Source of the DNA: Lumnitzera littorea
Lineage: Eukaryota; Streptophyta; Magnoliopsida; Myrtales; Combretaceae
Reading direction: 5' to 3'
DNA: 64,000 nucleotides
Assembly: GCA_024138015.1 (NCBI GenBank)
Contig: JAMXBB010000001.1
Span: 89,890,497-89,954,496, forward strand
Positions 11,270 through 23,100 of this stretch are shown here, piece after piece. The translations under genes and the position numbers were made by a program. The notes under the pieces are model-generated. The model was not told the origin of the DNA. It did not search any database and was given only the letters and a program-made list of their open reading frames with translations. The stretch's first letter is position 1, and the number at the start of each line of letters is the position of its first letter.

Positions 11270-11690
11270 TCGAATTTCATTCACTCGGCCACTCGATTGC
11301 TAATAGGCTGAGTAACTCCATTCTTGGCTAATATCGAGTAATATAAATCCGTATTTGATTTGAATTCAGGAGAGTAGCGTGAACAGTTATCACTTGACAC
11401 GGTTACATTACATAACCGCTTGTTATCGCTATATTTCAAGAATATACCTAATCAAAAGACCTCTATATGTCTCAATAATCGCTCTATTAACTACTGCTTT
11501 AGATACAGTATTTGCTTATAAATATGATGAAGGCACACTATAAGAAATATCCAATAACTCACTATTACTTAGTCTCTTTATATATTCATTCACTAACTTA
11601 GGTATTGAAGTGGCCGTATCGGACTGGCCCTGGTACCTTGTAGCCTTCTCTTTATTTGCAAGATTAAAGTCTTAACCCAAAATCACCTAA
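11270..11690 (+). repeat. Probable LTR fragment (U5-like end)
   Basis: The segment 11570-11650 reads attcattcactaacttagg, then agtggccgtatcggactgg. This resembles the R/U5 part of plant gypsy LTRs (ACTTAGGCATTGGAGTGGCCGT type). A diverged cggccactcgattgc motif lies upstream near 11298. No primer site or coding region follows, so it would be a fragment. Identification rests on a remembered motif only. Confidence 0.35.
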
Positions 11691-13486
11691 CAATACTATT
11701 ATTTTGGAATTTTAGTATATTTTAATATTTACTATAAATTCAATATTTAAGTGAAAATTAGGCCATAAAGGCAATAAAATTACAAAATATTTCATTACTT
11801 AGTGAACATGGTACCTAAAAATCATATAAGATATAATAAATTATGAGAAGAAGTTTGAGAATTTTATAGAAGTTATTAGATAGGGTTTCATGATTTTTGT
11901 TTAAAACGAGCATTTTTTAACAAAATAGTCATAAACTTGCAAAAATCATTAAAAGTAACCAACATGCAAAATTAATTTTAGGAAAATTACTATAAGAATA
12001 TATGGGTAAAAGAATGCCTTCAAACAATATGAAATGGAGGCTCCAAAATTTATTGAAGCTAGAATCACTAAATTAGCTAAAACCACTACTTAATGTCGAC
12101 TACTGCTACTCTACCATTATCTAACCTCTTGCATGAGTGGTGTGAATTTTTGAAATTAGGGGCTAGGTATTTATACCTTCCATCCGACCTTAAAAATTAA
12201 TAATAAATTGCACAAATTTCTAAAAGTTCTACAAAAATTAAGGTGGCTTTTTTAAAATGTTAACACACTTATATTTAAATTTTGACAAGTGTCCAAATTT
12301 GGATGAATATTTTATTATATGTTGGCATAATTTTATAATTTTCTAATGGGTGTAAATTTATGGAAAAATTACCATGTGTTCTTGGCATCTTATTACATGT
12401 TTTGTTACTTTTTCATGATTTTTGGAAAAGCGTAAGAATTTTGGTGAATTTTTGAAGATGTTATCAATATAATTTTAATAATTTTTTGATATTTTCAAAT
12501 TTTATAAGTTGTTGTTTACTTTCTTTAGAAATTATTAGATATTTTTATGACATGTCATGAGTTGTTTGACATTTGTAGAGTTGATTTGATAGTTCTTGTG
12601 TATTTTACAGCATTTCATAGGATACTTTTATCATATTTTAGTATTCTACCTAATTATTTTATTACTTAATTTACCTTTCTAAATACATTATTTTATTTAT
12701 TTTTCTTCTTTTGTTTTGTTTTATATTTTTCTTTTTTTCGATTTGGGGGATGGTCTGGTTGTCTACATGATGATGTCTTACCTTTACTTATTATTTATTT
12801 ACCTATTTACTATTTGTCACTCTATTTTTACTTTTCACTACTTATTTTCATTTGTATGGGTAATTTGGTATTTTTCTCAATTTTTTTTCATTGTTTTCAA
12901 TATTTGGTAATTTTGTGACTTTTATCTTATAATAACTAACCCTTTTACTGCTTGTCTATAATTTCTACATTCTATAAATTGTTATATATATATATATATA
13001 TATATATATCGGGTTATGATATTAATTTTTACTTTTTTCAACCAGATAGTTATTAGGTTAATAATTCCTAGTCCCTTAAGTTTCCTTCTTTTGATAATTT
13101 AATTTCTATTACCAATTTTAGTGGTTTCTATTGCTGTCAATTTTATAGACCCTAATTCTACTAATTTATTGGTGTTCTTAATCAATTATTATATCCTAAG
13201 GTTGTGGTGTTGGTAATTGAATTTCTTTGAGGTTCATAAGAGCCTAGAGTTTGGGATTTGTATCTTTGTATTTGCTTTAGCATAACCCCATTCAATAAGT
13301 TTAGTCCTCAAAATTTTGGGTAGTTGACGTTCTTGCACTTACGACCTACTTTGATTTTGATTGGAACTTGTTCTACTTGTCTCAATTGTCCATCTTTGAA
13401 TTTGTTGGCTTTGGATCAATTGTTAACTTTAATGGACAAAAGTTGGAAATTAAATGCTTGTGTGATTTTAAGGAAGGGGTATTGAT
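11691..13486 (+). other. AT-rich region with a TA microsatellite, no gene seen
   Basis: No gene or protein fragment recognised. It holds a (TA)n tract at 12983-13009 and long poly-T stretches. The purine tract aaggaagggg near 13477 may belong to the LTR-like feature that follows. Confidence 0.45.
12983..13009 (+). repeat. (TA)n microsatellite
   Basis: About 13 uninterrupted TA units. Confidence 0.95.
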
Positions 13487-13905
13487 AATCCTCATAGTTG
13501 GGAGAAGTCTTTATAGATAAAGTTGTACTTCTATAATCAATAAAAAAAAAATTATGGTTTTGGAGATAATAAAGCTATTAAGGAGTTATGATGTTTATTG
13601 AAGCATACAAAAGTCTCTTTAAGAGTTAAAAGGGGTATTTATCTAAATTTACAAGGGAAACGTGGCATAAAAGATGGTGAGGAACTTTAGAGTAATTTAT
13701 TGGGATTGCATGACCAATTAGAATTATCTATGGATGATTTAAAGCAAGATAAGCTTATAAGAACATCTAATATAGTTACTTAAGAATAGATTCCAATCAT
13801 GAATTCCTTTTTCTTTTCTTTTAAGGGTGTATATATAAGGGTTGTTTGACTAACCAGCGGCTTGAGGTGATAGCCTACTTTCTTAAGTCAACACTTATAA
13901 AAAAA
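13487..13905 (+). repeat. Candidate LTR following a purine tract
   Basis: A purine tract (aaggaagggg) is followed by TGATAATCCTCATAG, and about 340 bp later by a TATA-like gtatatataagg near 13828. This is the layout of a 3' LTR (PPT, U3, promoter, R). I found no partner LTR in the window and no coding sequence upstream. Its second half is part of the inverted repeat described next. Confidence 0.3.
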
Positions 13906-14160
13906 AAAAAAAAATCAAAAACCTATTAGATTGCACGTTGGCTTTTTTTTTTTAAAAAAAAAAAATTCTAGAATTTTTTTTTATTATAATTTTTTGATTT
14001 TTTTTTTTTTTTTATAAGTTTTGGCTTAAGAAAGTAGGCTATCACCTCAAGCCGCTGGTTAGTCAAACAACCCTTATATATACACCCTTAAAAGAAAAGA
14101 AAAAGGAATTCATGATTGGAATCTATTCTTAAGTAACTATATTAGATGTTCTTATAAGCT
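13752..14160. repeat. Near-perfect inverted repeat (fold-back), arms ~150-170 bp
   Basis: 13752-13905 and the reverse complement of about 14010-14160 agree base for base over about 135 bp. Two differences follow near the inner end, and the arms then continue through A/T runs to roughly 13920 and 13993. The spacer is about 70-100 bp of poly-A/poly-T. The left arm starts at an AAGCTT; the right arm ends at aagct followed directly by the N at 14161. The perfection contrasts with the diverged repeats elsewhere. It is either a young hairpin element or an assembly/cloning artefact at a gap. Confidence 0.9.
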
Positions 14161-14161
14161 N
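14161..14161. other. Ambiguous base (N), possible join
   Basis: A single N abuts the outer end of the inverted repeat and may mark an assembly join. Confidence 0.9.
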
Positions 14162-14229
14162 TTAATTTACAATTATTATTTTTATTAATCATGATTTTTT
14201 TTTTCATTTTTTATAATTTTTAATTATTA

Positions 14230-14375
14230 TTACTTTTTTATATGTAAGAAATTAACATGTAAGTACCACTTAGTCATCATGTAGGCACCTCTTAAGCGTC
14301 ATAGGGCGCTTAATAGCCTATTAAATGCATTTAGAGGCATTATAACTCTCTATTTGAACTACTTGGTATAACCTT
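14230..14375 (-). repeat. Dispersed repeat, copy 2 of an inverted pair
   Basis: The reverse complement matches 9555-9720: tagttcaaat, ttataatgcc, ctattaagcgcc, ggtgcctacatgat, aatttcttaca appear in the same order. Confidence 0.55.
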
Positions 14376-15599
14376 AATCTTTACCCTCTGACACTAGTCC
14401 CCCATGTAATATTATATACATATATTTATACATACCCATACAAGGATGATTACATTTATTATAGAACTATGCAAGGACCGATTTCAAATTGCAAACCAGC
14501 TCAGTTTTGGCTCGTCCTTCGAATTGATGGGTTGAATTGCCAGTTCACTGAGTTGTTTATGAACTGACCTATGCGCAGCAAATATATATATATATATAAG
14601 CTTACATCTACAATAGAATTTGCCAACATTCTATTATAATGTCCCATTTAATTTAATTTGAATTCATATTTTCTCCATGTTAGGGCCTTACATGCATCTC
14701 TCATCATGAAGAAAAAGCAACATATTCCCATTAGGAAATAATGCAATACAACATGATGAAGTCTAAAAATTGTAAGATTACGTTGCGTGTGGAGTTATTT
14801 GGTATAGGCGTATAGTGCAATTTGCGCTAAAAAATTTTTGCAAAGAGGAGCGTATGTTGGAATGATTCGAAAATTCAAATTTTGAACGTTGAAACTTTCC
14901 ACTATAAATTTGCTATAGTCGACTATGTGAAGACTTCACAAAATTTTTTCGTTCCTCATTTAAGCATTCATATTACTTTATTTTAAATATTTTCTCATTT
15001 ATATTTTCCTTTCGTTTGAAACCTTCATCATGTAGTTCTAAATTTAACCATTTTCATTGTGCTTCTTTTGTTCCTACAACAAATTTCAATAGCGTACTCA
15101 CATTCTCTTATTGCCAATTGCCTTCAATATTCTAAGAGAGTAAATTGTCGTAGACTGACGAACAATTATTTTTTCTTTACGAATATTTCTTCTGCTAAAT
15201 TTAAGAAAAAGAATTCTAATTATCTCCATGGAGTGATTCTTACGTCGTACCTTTTCTAAGAAGAAGCATAGTTCATCCTTAAGTGGAAAAAGTAAGGAAA
15301 AGATCGTCGTCCACACCATAGTGGTTTGACGATGTTCTAGCGTACCTAGAGTATGGGTACGACCTCAATGAGGAGAGGGCACACAAAGTGATGGAAAACA
15401 TCGAACGCTAAGTTATACCACCTCTTGGATTTGAAATTGAACCTTAACATACAAGTTACCGAGATACACTATCTCTTGGATTTGAAACTTTATGCATGAG
15501 CGTCCTTACATGACTTGATTGGAGTCAAAGGGCTGATCACATGATCTCGAGTACGTTGTCTTGCTTCCTCGTATGCTACGCTATTGAAAGACAACTCAT
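14376..15599 (+). other. Intergenic DNA, no gene seen
   Basis: A short TA tract lies near 14581-14599. The phrase tcttggatttgaaa occurs twice (about 15424 and 15475), so a small degenerate duplication may be present. Short open frames at 15059-15319 overlap on both strands and have no family resemblance. Confidence 0.4.
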
Positions 15600-17775
15600 T
15601 CCTGAGGAAGAATTGTTTGCTTGAGTTGATCCGGTGTATCTTCTAAACTCCTCTAAACTCTTCATTATCTTATGAGTAGAAGAGGAAGAAACCACCAATA
15701 CTCCCAAGTGCAATCTAAGCTGAACAACAATCCTGCTAGATGCTAAACTCAAATGTCTCTAAATTTGAGTTGTCATACTGCCGAACTAACCTTTACAACA
15801 CATTAGTCCAAGACTAAGCACTAAATTCGCTTACCATCAACTTGACATATCGCGAAGGCTGAGTTGACCCACACTCATGACGACCATCTAAGGTTGACTA
15901 GATAATGGGCCGCCCACTGAACCAATCCCTCCTTAGCATAGAACATTTGAGTTGCCGAGTAATCGACCTTGAGTTGATTTGCTCAAAACTTGCTCTACTC
16001 GGCAAACAACGTCATTGGGACCACATAATAGACAGTTGACACGCACCACATTTTCCGATATCCGTACTATCCTTTTGTAATCGAATATCCTTTTATTTGT
16101 TTACAATTTTTCCTTTGTAAGCTATGTATCTTTCCTTTTCAAGTAGGAATCTTTTTGTAATTTATGTAAACCTATGACTTACCATAATTAGGTCATATAA
16201 ATACTTATAAAATGTAATAGCTGCAACATTTAATTAGAGTTTATTAAATTTTTCAGAAATACTTTCCTTCAAGAGCTAAGTGTTCTTACTTACTGCTAAT
16301 TAATCTTATCTAAGCCATTGACCATAGAGTAGTGGTGAGTGCCCTCCAACTACACTTGTACCTAATATCAAATGTGACTTAAGCTTGTATGAGGTATTGG
16401 TGTGTCATATTCACTATTGGTGCATGAGGGCCTCTTATTCAACCTTCAATTCCCATTTATCCTTCGGACCGTCTTAAGATTTGACCTACCTTTTCTTTAC
16501 CTAACATTGGTAGCCTTATGTCATCCCTTCTCGACGATCCATATCATTTCGGTATCAAAGCTTGGCTACGTTCGAGCAAGTTTCTATTACTTAATACTTT
16601 AAGTGATTTATTATTGCTTTAATGTGTGTTGGAAGTTGGTTGTTGTCACAGTAAGAGTTTGAGAAGTGTTTAGAGTTAAAGAAATTTAGTGTTTTGTTTT
16701 CCCTTATTTTTTGTTTGTAAAACAGAGTGTTAGTGTTTAATTGGTTTTTTGTGTGTTGGTTGTAATAGTTGTTAGTGTGTTAAGCATGTTTTGTTGTAGT
16801 TTGTGGGAGAAAATTTTGAGTTGTGTTCAAGTTGTTAATTTATTATATAGTCAACGATGTCCGATTTCAGTATTCAAAGAGTCATGGGTAACCAAGAGAG
16901 TGGTGCTAGAAATGGCTAAGGTCAATAAGGAAGTTTTACACTCTAGTCTACGGATGACCAACTAGATTAACTTACTAACTTAGTGGCTAGTTTGGTGACT
17001 GCCATAAATGAAGATAGACAGCAAGCCAGAAATGATTCTTATAAAGGACGAGTTAATGAATAGCTTGAAAGAGGTAATGGCTAATACGTTCGAGCTAATG
17101 TCCCGGTTCGAGCATACCGAGTTGGAATAATAAATAGAGTTGCTGGATGCAGACTAGCGTTAGATGAGATTAAAGAAGAGGATAAGGAAGTAGGTGATGA
17201 AGCGGAACAATATTATGAACTCGAGGAGAGGAATATCCGAGCTCTTAGAGTGGAGGGATTGAGAATTCATATCTTAGCTTTTTTGGGAGTAGTAATGTTG
17301 AGGACTACCTAGACTAGATAGATAAAATCAAAAAGCAGTTTGAATGTGATGAGGTACCTAATAACGCTAAGGTGAGACTTACTGTACCAGAGTTTACTGG
17401 ATATTTCGTCTTGTAGTAGAAAAATCTATAAGCCACCGTGAAGAAGAACGAGAAGTTAGGAGTTGGGATGAGATGAAAAGAGTCATGAGAAGAAGATTTG
17501 TTCTGAGCTATTATTTGTAGGATGCCTTTAAGAGATTACAAGAGTTGAGGTAAGGAGGATTGAGTGTTGATGAGTATATAAAGGAGTTCTAGATGTTAAT
17601 GATCGAATGTGAAGTTATTGAGCTTGAAAACTAAACTATATCTTAGTTCATTAGTGGGTTAAAGTATGAGATAGGAGATATTCTAGAAACAATGGATATG
17701 AGTTTACTTGATGAGGCTATTTAAGTTGCCTAGAGAATCAAAGATGTTGAGCAAGAAGATTCCAAGCTCCTATCA
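15600..17775 (+). mobile_element. Ty3/gypsy remnant: 5' LTR plus gag, pol missing
   Basis: A primer site of the iMet type (GGTATCAAAGCTTGG at about 16550) follows an LTR ending atatca near 16546. A TATA-like catataaatac lies near 16193. The left LTR border is not defined; 15600 is a guess. Gag sequence follows to about 17775, and then hAT transposase begins with no protease, RT or integrase. The gag is of the same clade as the one in gypsy element 2. The remainder of the element is not seen on the far side of the hAT sequence either. Confidence 0.6.
17090..17775 (+). pseudogene. Gypsy gag pseudogene
   Basis: From about 17422 one frame reads SHREEREVRSWDEMKRVMRR then FVLSYYL, a stop, and DAFKRLQELR. 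It later gives SVDEYIKEF and FISGLKYEIGDIL. This aligns with the gag of element 2 near 20770 (EMKRVLSSRFILEYY, DAFWQL, VDEYV). Upstream, YYELEERNIRALRVEG corresponds to EERKLKALRGAEH-like sequence near 20525. Seven in-frame stops lie in the conserved stretch, each where the alignment suggests Gln. It is a dead copy. Confidence 0.7.
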
Positions 17776-17779
17776 ATCT

Positions 17780-19009
17780 AAAACTCGTGGGCATTTTGCA
17801 ATTATTGTAATGCGAGCTATGCTTAGAAAATTAGAGAGGGATACGATACTTTCAATAAGCACCTGAAATCGAAGCATTCTAAGGAGGTGGGGATAGATAA
17901 GATGTAACGACAAATTGCTTAAGGTGGCAATTCATCTAGACAAGCACTAATGACGTATGTTCAAGAGAAGCACAATTACAACCTTATGTAGCATCTAGCC
18001 AACATGCACTTATCTCTCAATGTAGGTGCATCAAAGTGATAGAGTTGATACAAGCGAGAGACATTTAACCTCAGCTTGTACCAGCTAAGTTGCAACACGA
18101 CCTCAATAGCAAATCTGTAAAATTATTATTAACTAGTGTTGGGGAGGGTTTTTTTCATATACATTGTGTATGTCATATTCTTAATTTGTGTGTTAAGGTT
18201 GACATTACAATTTTATAGGACAGTATAGCTCCAATTAAGAACGTAGTGAAAATAATAATAGAGAGGTCGTCCCTTCGTAAGAAATGGAGGAGCTTTTGTA
18301 CAAAGTGCGAGAAGAGGCCCAAAAAATTTAAGATGGTTGTGCAATACTGTTGAAACTCAACATACGAGTTATTGTATAGCACCATTCCTTACAACAAACT
18401 ATAGTGTGCCTTTGTTATGTTTAACATGCATGAGGATGACATGCACCCCAACAATTGAGATATCCAACAACTGGGATATATGTATCTAGTTACTAAAGCT
18501 TTTGAAAGTTTTTCATGATGTGACTAAGAATTTCTCACATGTTTATAGGTCTAGTATCTACTTGTTCGTTATGTCAGCGATTAGTATACCTAGCATGTTA
18601 CTTCAAGCTCGTGAGGACTCAAACTTGCACGATTATGTTTACAATATAGCCTTAAAGTGGTTATCTTATTATAAAAACATTCCCTTTATTTATCTTGTTG
18701 CAACTTTTCTAGATCCCCGTTGTAAATCTGAAGTACTATTGATATACTTGAAAACTTATTATGGTTACATTAGTGATCTAATGGATTCTTGAGATATGTA
18801 TAGTTCGAAAACATAGTAGGATGTATTCGTAAGGACAGTTGACATAGAGGAGTTGCTTGCGTACTACCAAATATGATAGCCAGTTATCAGTCTCTCCTTT
18901 GCCACTTACTAAGGATTGTCACTAATCATTTATAGGTGAGTAATTGTTAGCAAAGAACTTGAAGAGGGAATGTTCTAGTAGGTCATTATCTAAGTTGTAG
19001 CACTACTAA
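17780..19009 (+). pseudogene. hAT transposase pseudogene, 5' part (BED finger and catalytic region)
   Basis: Begins with a BED-type zinc finger: WAFCNYCNASYA, then GYDTFNKHLKSKH (C-x2-C, H-x4-H). From about 18155 comes CVCHILNLCVKVDI, then RSSLRKKWRSF and a stretch ending NSTYELLYS, the classic RICESLEEPER/Tam3 order. From 18502 a clean segment follows: KVFHDVTKNFSHVYRSS, then YKNIPFIYLVATFLDPRCKS. The segment between the BED finger and the CHILN motif is much shorter than in full-length hAT transposases, so there is an internal deletion. Stops are present. The frame is cut at 19009 by gypsy element 2 and resumes at 25642. Confidence 0.85.
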
Positions 19010-19979
19010 TGGATGGTCGACCTCTAATCCTTTTACTTGTGTATGCTTCTAAGGCCTTTAGTCTCTCACTAGAAGAATCCTCTCTCGTTAGCCTGCAGAG
19101 GATAAAAAACAATATTCAGATGAACAGTGGATGAACTCCTTGAAAACCCAACTCAAATACACCCTGCTTAGTTTTGATCCTTATGTCATTGCCTACTACT
19201 CATGTGCTAAGGCCAACCAATTGAGTGCCAAGGCTAAGGTCGATACATACCGAGCCCTACTCTAACTTACAGGAATTTCATGTGCTGAGGCTGACCTATC
19301 GAGTGTTGAGGCTGAGGCCCCTGTATACCGGGTCCTTCTCTTTTGGCCTACTGAACAGCAGCATCCCTTATTTGTCTCAGCAATTTTAGATACTACCCAT
19401 CTACAGCTACCACATCTTGAACTCAGTTCAACTGCCATGCCTTACAATTCACTAGTATGAACCCATTGACAAGTTGCCACCTATCTATTACTTTTTCTGA
19501 TATTGTACTATTTTTTCTTTTTATCATTTGTCTTATTTATCCCTTACATACATACTAAGAATCCCTGTCTTTTTTTATCTTTTTTGTAATTTTCCTTATT
19601 TGTAATATTATCCTAAGGACTTACTATAAATAGTCCCTTTTCATTGTATCTAAAATATCATACATTCCTCTCAGATATTAAATATATTTGTTCTTGTGAG
19701 ATATTCCTCTCTGAGTGTAATCTCTTTACACTTTTATCTAATCTTACCAAGTAGGTCGAGATTAATAGTGGGTGGACCTTAATATTAGCTTGTATGTCAT
19801 ATCAAATAAAGTGTTGAGTCGTGTTGTGTTAATTGGTAAGTCACATCGTCTAGTAGCTTCATGTAAGTTATTGTGCTTTTCAGCTTCTTTACTTCATTTT
19901 CTTCATTATTACGAAGGACTCATTTAGCTTCCATTTCTTACGATAAGTCTTAGTGATTATTGAGCTCCTAGGCATATCA
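19010..19979 (+). repeat. 5' LTR of gypsy element 2
   Basis: Aligns with 24687-25641. It starts TGGATGGTCGACC and ends GGCATATCA, with a TATA-like tataaatag near 19625. The primer-binding site TGGTATCAAAGC follows at 19990-20001. Confidence 0.9.
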
Positions 19980-20199
19980 TATAATTTCTTGGTATCAAAG
20001 CTTGAGGTTGTGACTAAGAGCTTAGTTTCAAAGTAGTTGATCTTGTTATAGTGTGTGTTAATGTGTTCTGTTTTACTTTGTTTTCTTGAAGAAAAATAGA
20101 GTAAGTTCGAATCGCTGTAAGAAGTTGTGTTGTCAAGTTGTGTGAGGATTTTTAATTAGAGTAGTTGATTTCCTAGTGTCTAAGAAGAGATTAATGATG

Positions 20200-23100
20200 T
20201 TGAGAGTGATGTTCATGGTTGTGGTCGTGTTACCTAACAAACCTTATGAACTACTAATGAGTAGATATAAGACCTTGCTATTATTGTGGCACATTAGTTG
20301 TTTCTGTACAAAGGGTCATAGAGACTAGGCCTTAAGAAAGAGTTGTTAAACATCGAGAAGTGAGAGAAAGGTCGATAAGGTAGATGCATGAGCAATCAGC
20401 GCCAGAACCAATTAATATGAACTAAGCTCCACTTCGACATGCTGACAAAGTTGCAAAAAGGAGACTTGAGTTAGATGAAGATGAAGAGTATGAGGAGGAG
20501 GAGCAATATGATGGAGTTAAGGAGCGTAAGCTTAAAGCTCTTAGAGGAGCTGAACATCTCAAGGTATAGATTTTGAGCTTTAATGGGTATGGTAGTACCG
20601 GTGACTACCTAGATTGGGAAGAGAAGATCGAGAAGACATTTGAATTTTATGATTATGAAGATGTTGTTTGTATATGAGTGGCCACATTATAATTTTCTAG
20701 TTATGCAGCAATTCAATGGAAAAACTTGTAGAGTGCATGCTAAAGAGCTTAACGTGAAATTTGAACATAGAATGAGATGAAAAGAGTTTTGAGTAGCAGA
20801 TTTATTCTAGAATACTATGAACAAGATGCTTTCTGGCAACTTTAAGACTTGAGGCAAGGTAGCAAATTAGTAGACGAATACGTCTAATAATTCTAATTGC
20901 TGATGATTCGATGTGATGTCAATGACCTTGAGACCCAAATTATAGCATGGTTCATTTTTGGGCTTAGAACTAAAATTAGTAATATAGTGGAGTTATAAAG
21001 GCTTGGGACTCTATATGAGACCACCTGAGTGGTACAGAAGGTTGAAAGTGGAGGTGAAGTTAGATTAGCCGAATGTTGAGTAGTCAACCTAGATTACTGA
21101 GCTGAAGTAGTATACCGAGCCGACTTGGAAACGACCAAGTGCAAAATAGTTTTGAGGTAGACCGCCGAGGACAAGTGCTGATCAAACCTAATGATGGTCG
21201 AGGCAAGGGCAAGGGTAAGGAGCCTAAGGTCTAAAGGGACTAAGGTCAGAGCTTAGGGAGGAAGACTCGAAAGATCAAGTGTTTCAAATGCCTCGGTTGT
21301 AAATACATAACTAGTCAATGTCCAAATGAACGTGTCATGACCATCAAAGGAGACAAACCCCAGTTTGAAGTGGAAAGTGGTAGTGAAGAAGAGGATGAAG
21401 AGGGAGTTAATTAGGTGATAGAAGGATTTTTAGAAGATCCTGATGACATGAGCTTACCCGAATTAAGGGTCGAGTGCTGTTTCGTCATTTAAAGATTTCT
21501 TAGTACCTTTATTTTTGAAGAGAATGAGTAGAGGGAGAACCTCTTCCATATGAATTGTTGAGATAATGGCAAGTTTGCGCATTAATAATTGATGGAGGAA
21601 GCTATACCAATGTTATAGCGTAAGGAGTAGTCAAGGCCTTGAAGTTGCTGACCTACCCGTACCTTAAGTCGTACAAAATTCATTGGTTGAATGAGAAGGG
21701 AGGCCTACCCGTTACTGAGAAAGTTAGAGTGCCCATTACTGTTGGTGATAGATATAAAGATGAGATGTTATGTAATATCTTACCCATGTGTGCTTCAAAC
21801 ATATTGTTGGGCCAACCTTAGCCATTTGACTTGAGAGTGTTATATGATGGACATAAGAAAACTTATATGTTTTAAAAGGATGGGAAGAAGGTTATATCGA
21901 CCCCAATGAGCCCTAAGGAAGTCTAAGAGTCATAAGGGAAGATTACCAAATCACTGCAGCGGAAATATTTAGTGATTTCTCAACTAAATATTCTAGAGAT
22001 GCCAAGACAGAAGGATGTATGCTCTTATTAGTCAAGAAGCTCCTAGAGTTAAGAGAAGCTAGAAACCTTCTTGCTGAGGTGTAGACATTCCTTCAAGAGT
22101 ATGCCAACTTATTTCTTGTTGAGATGCCGAGAGGTTTGCCACCCATCAGAGGTATAGAACATTATATTGACCTTCAACCTAAAGTTGCTCTACCTAACTG
22201 ACTTGCTTATAAGCTCAACCCTAAGCAAGTTGCCAACTTGAAGAAATAGGTTGATGAGTTGATTGATCACAAATATGTTCAAGAGAGTATGAGCCTTGTA
22301 CCATATCGGCTGTTCTAGTACCGAAAAAGGATGGCTCATGGAGAATGTGCATTGATAGCTAAGTAATCAACAAAATCACTATTAAATACCAATATTCAAT
22401 TCCTCAGTTAGATGATATGCTTAATGAGTTGCATGGTGCCCGAGTCTTTTTTAAGATTGATCTTAAGAGTAGCTATCATCAAATACGGATGAGACCTAGA
22501 GATGAATGGAAGACTGTTTTCAAAGCAAAGGATGGTTTGTACGAGTGGATTGTGATGCTGTTTGGTGTGATAAATGCATTGAGAACTTTCATACAACTCA
22601 TGAATCATGTCCTAAGACCACTGATTGTTGTAGTGTACTTTGATGATATTTTGCTATATAGGACCAACCTCATGTCCCATGTCGTGCACTTAAGATCTAT
22701 ATTTGATATACTCCATATCGAGACTCTATGCAGTAATCTGAAGAAGTGTATGTTCTGCTAAAGTAAGGTAGTATTCCTCAAATATGTTGTTTCTGGAGGA
22801 GGTGTTAGGGTTCATAAAGAGAAAAAGTCCAGGAAATTCTCGAATGGCCGACGTCGACTAATGTTGTCGAAGTGAGGAGTTTCCATGGTTTAACTTCATT
22901 CTATTGAAGATTCGTTTGGAACTTTAGTTCTATAGCTGCCTTGCTAATCGAGTTGACTAGGAAGAACTTTGAATTCAAGTGGTTCGAGAAGGCTCAAAAG
23001 AGTTTTAATGAGATTAAGTCTAGGTTGACTTCCGTTCGACTTTAAGAAAGTTTTTTAACTAGAATGTAGTGCATCTAGAGTCAGCATCAAAGCTATTCTT

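Noticed and set aside
12716..12910. Hydrophobic 64-residue open frame
   Set aside because: Phe/Tyr-rich translation of T-rich DNA; no start context or homology.
19001..19013. LTR start of element 2 at 19014 (TGGTCGACC)
   Set aside because: Starting at 19010 gives matching LTR ends and a 4-of-5 target duplication, whereas 19014 gives none.
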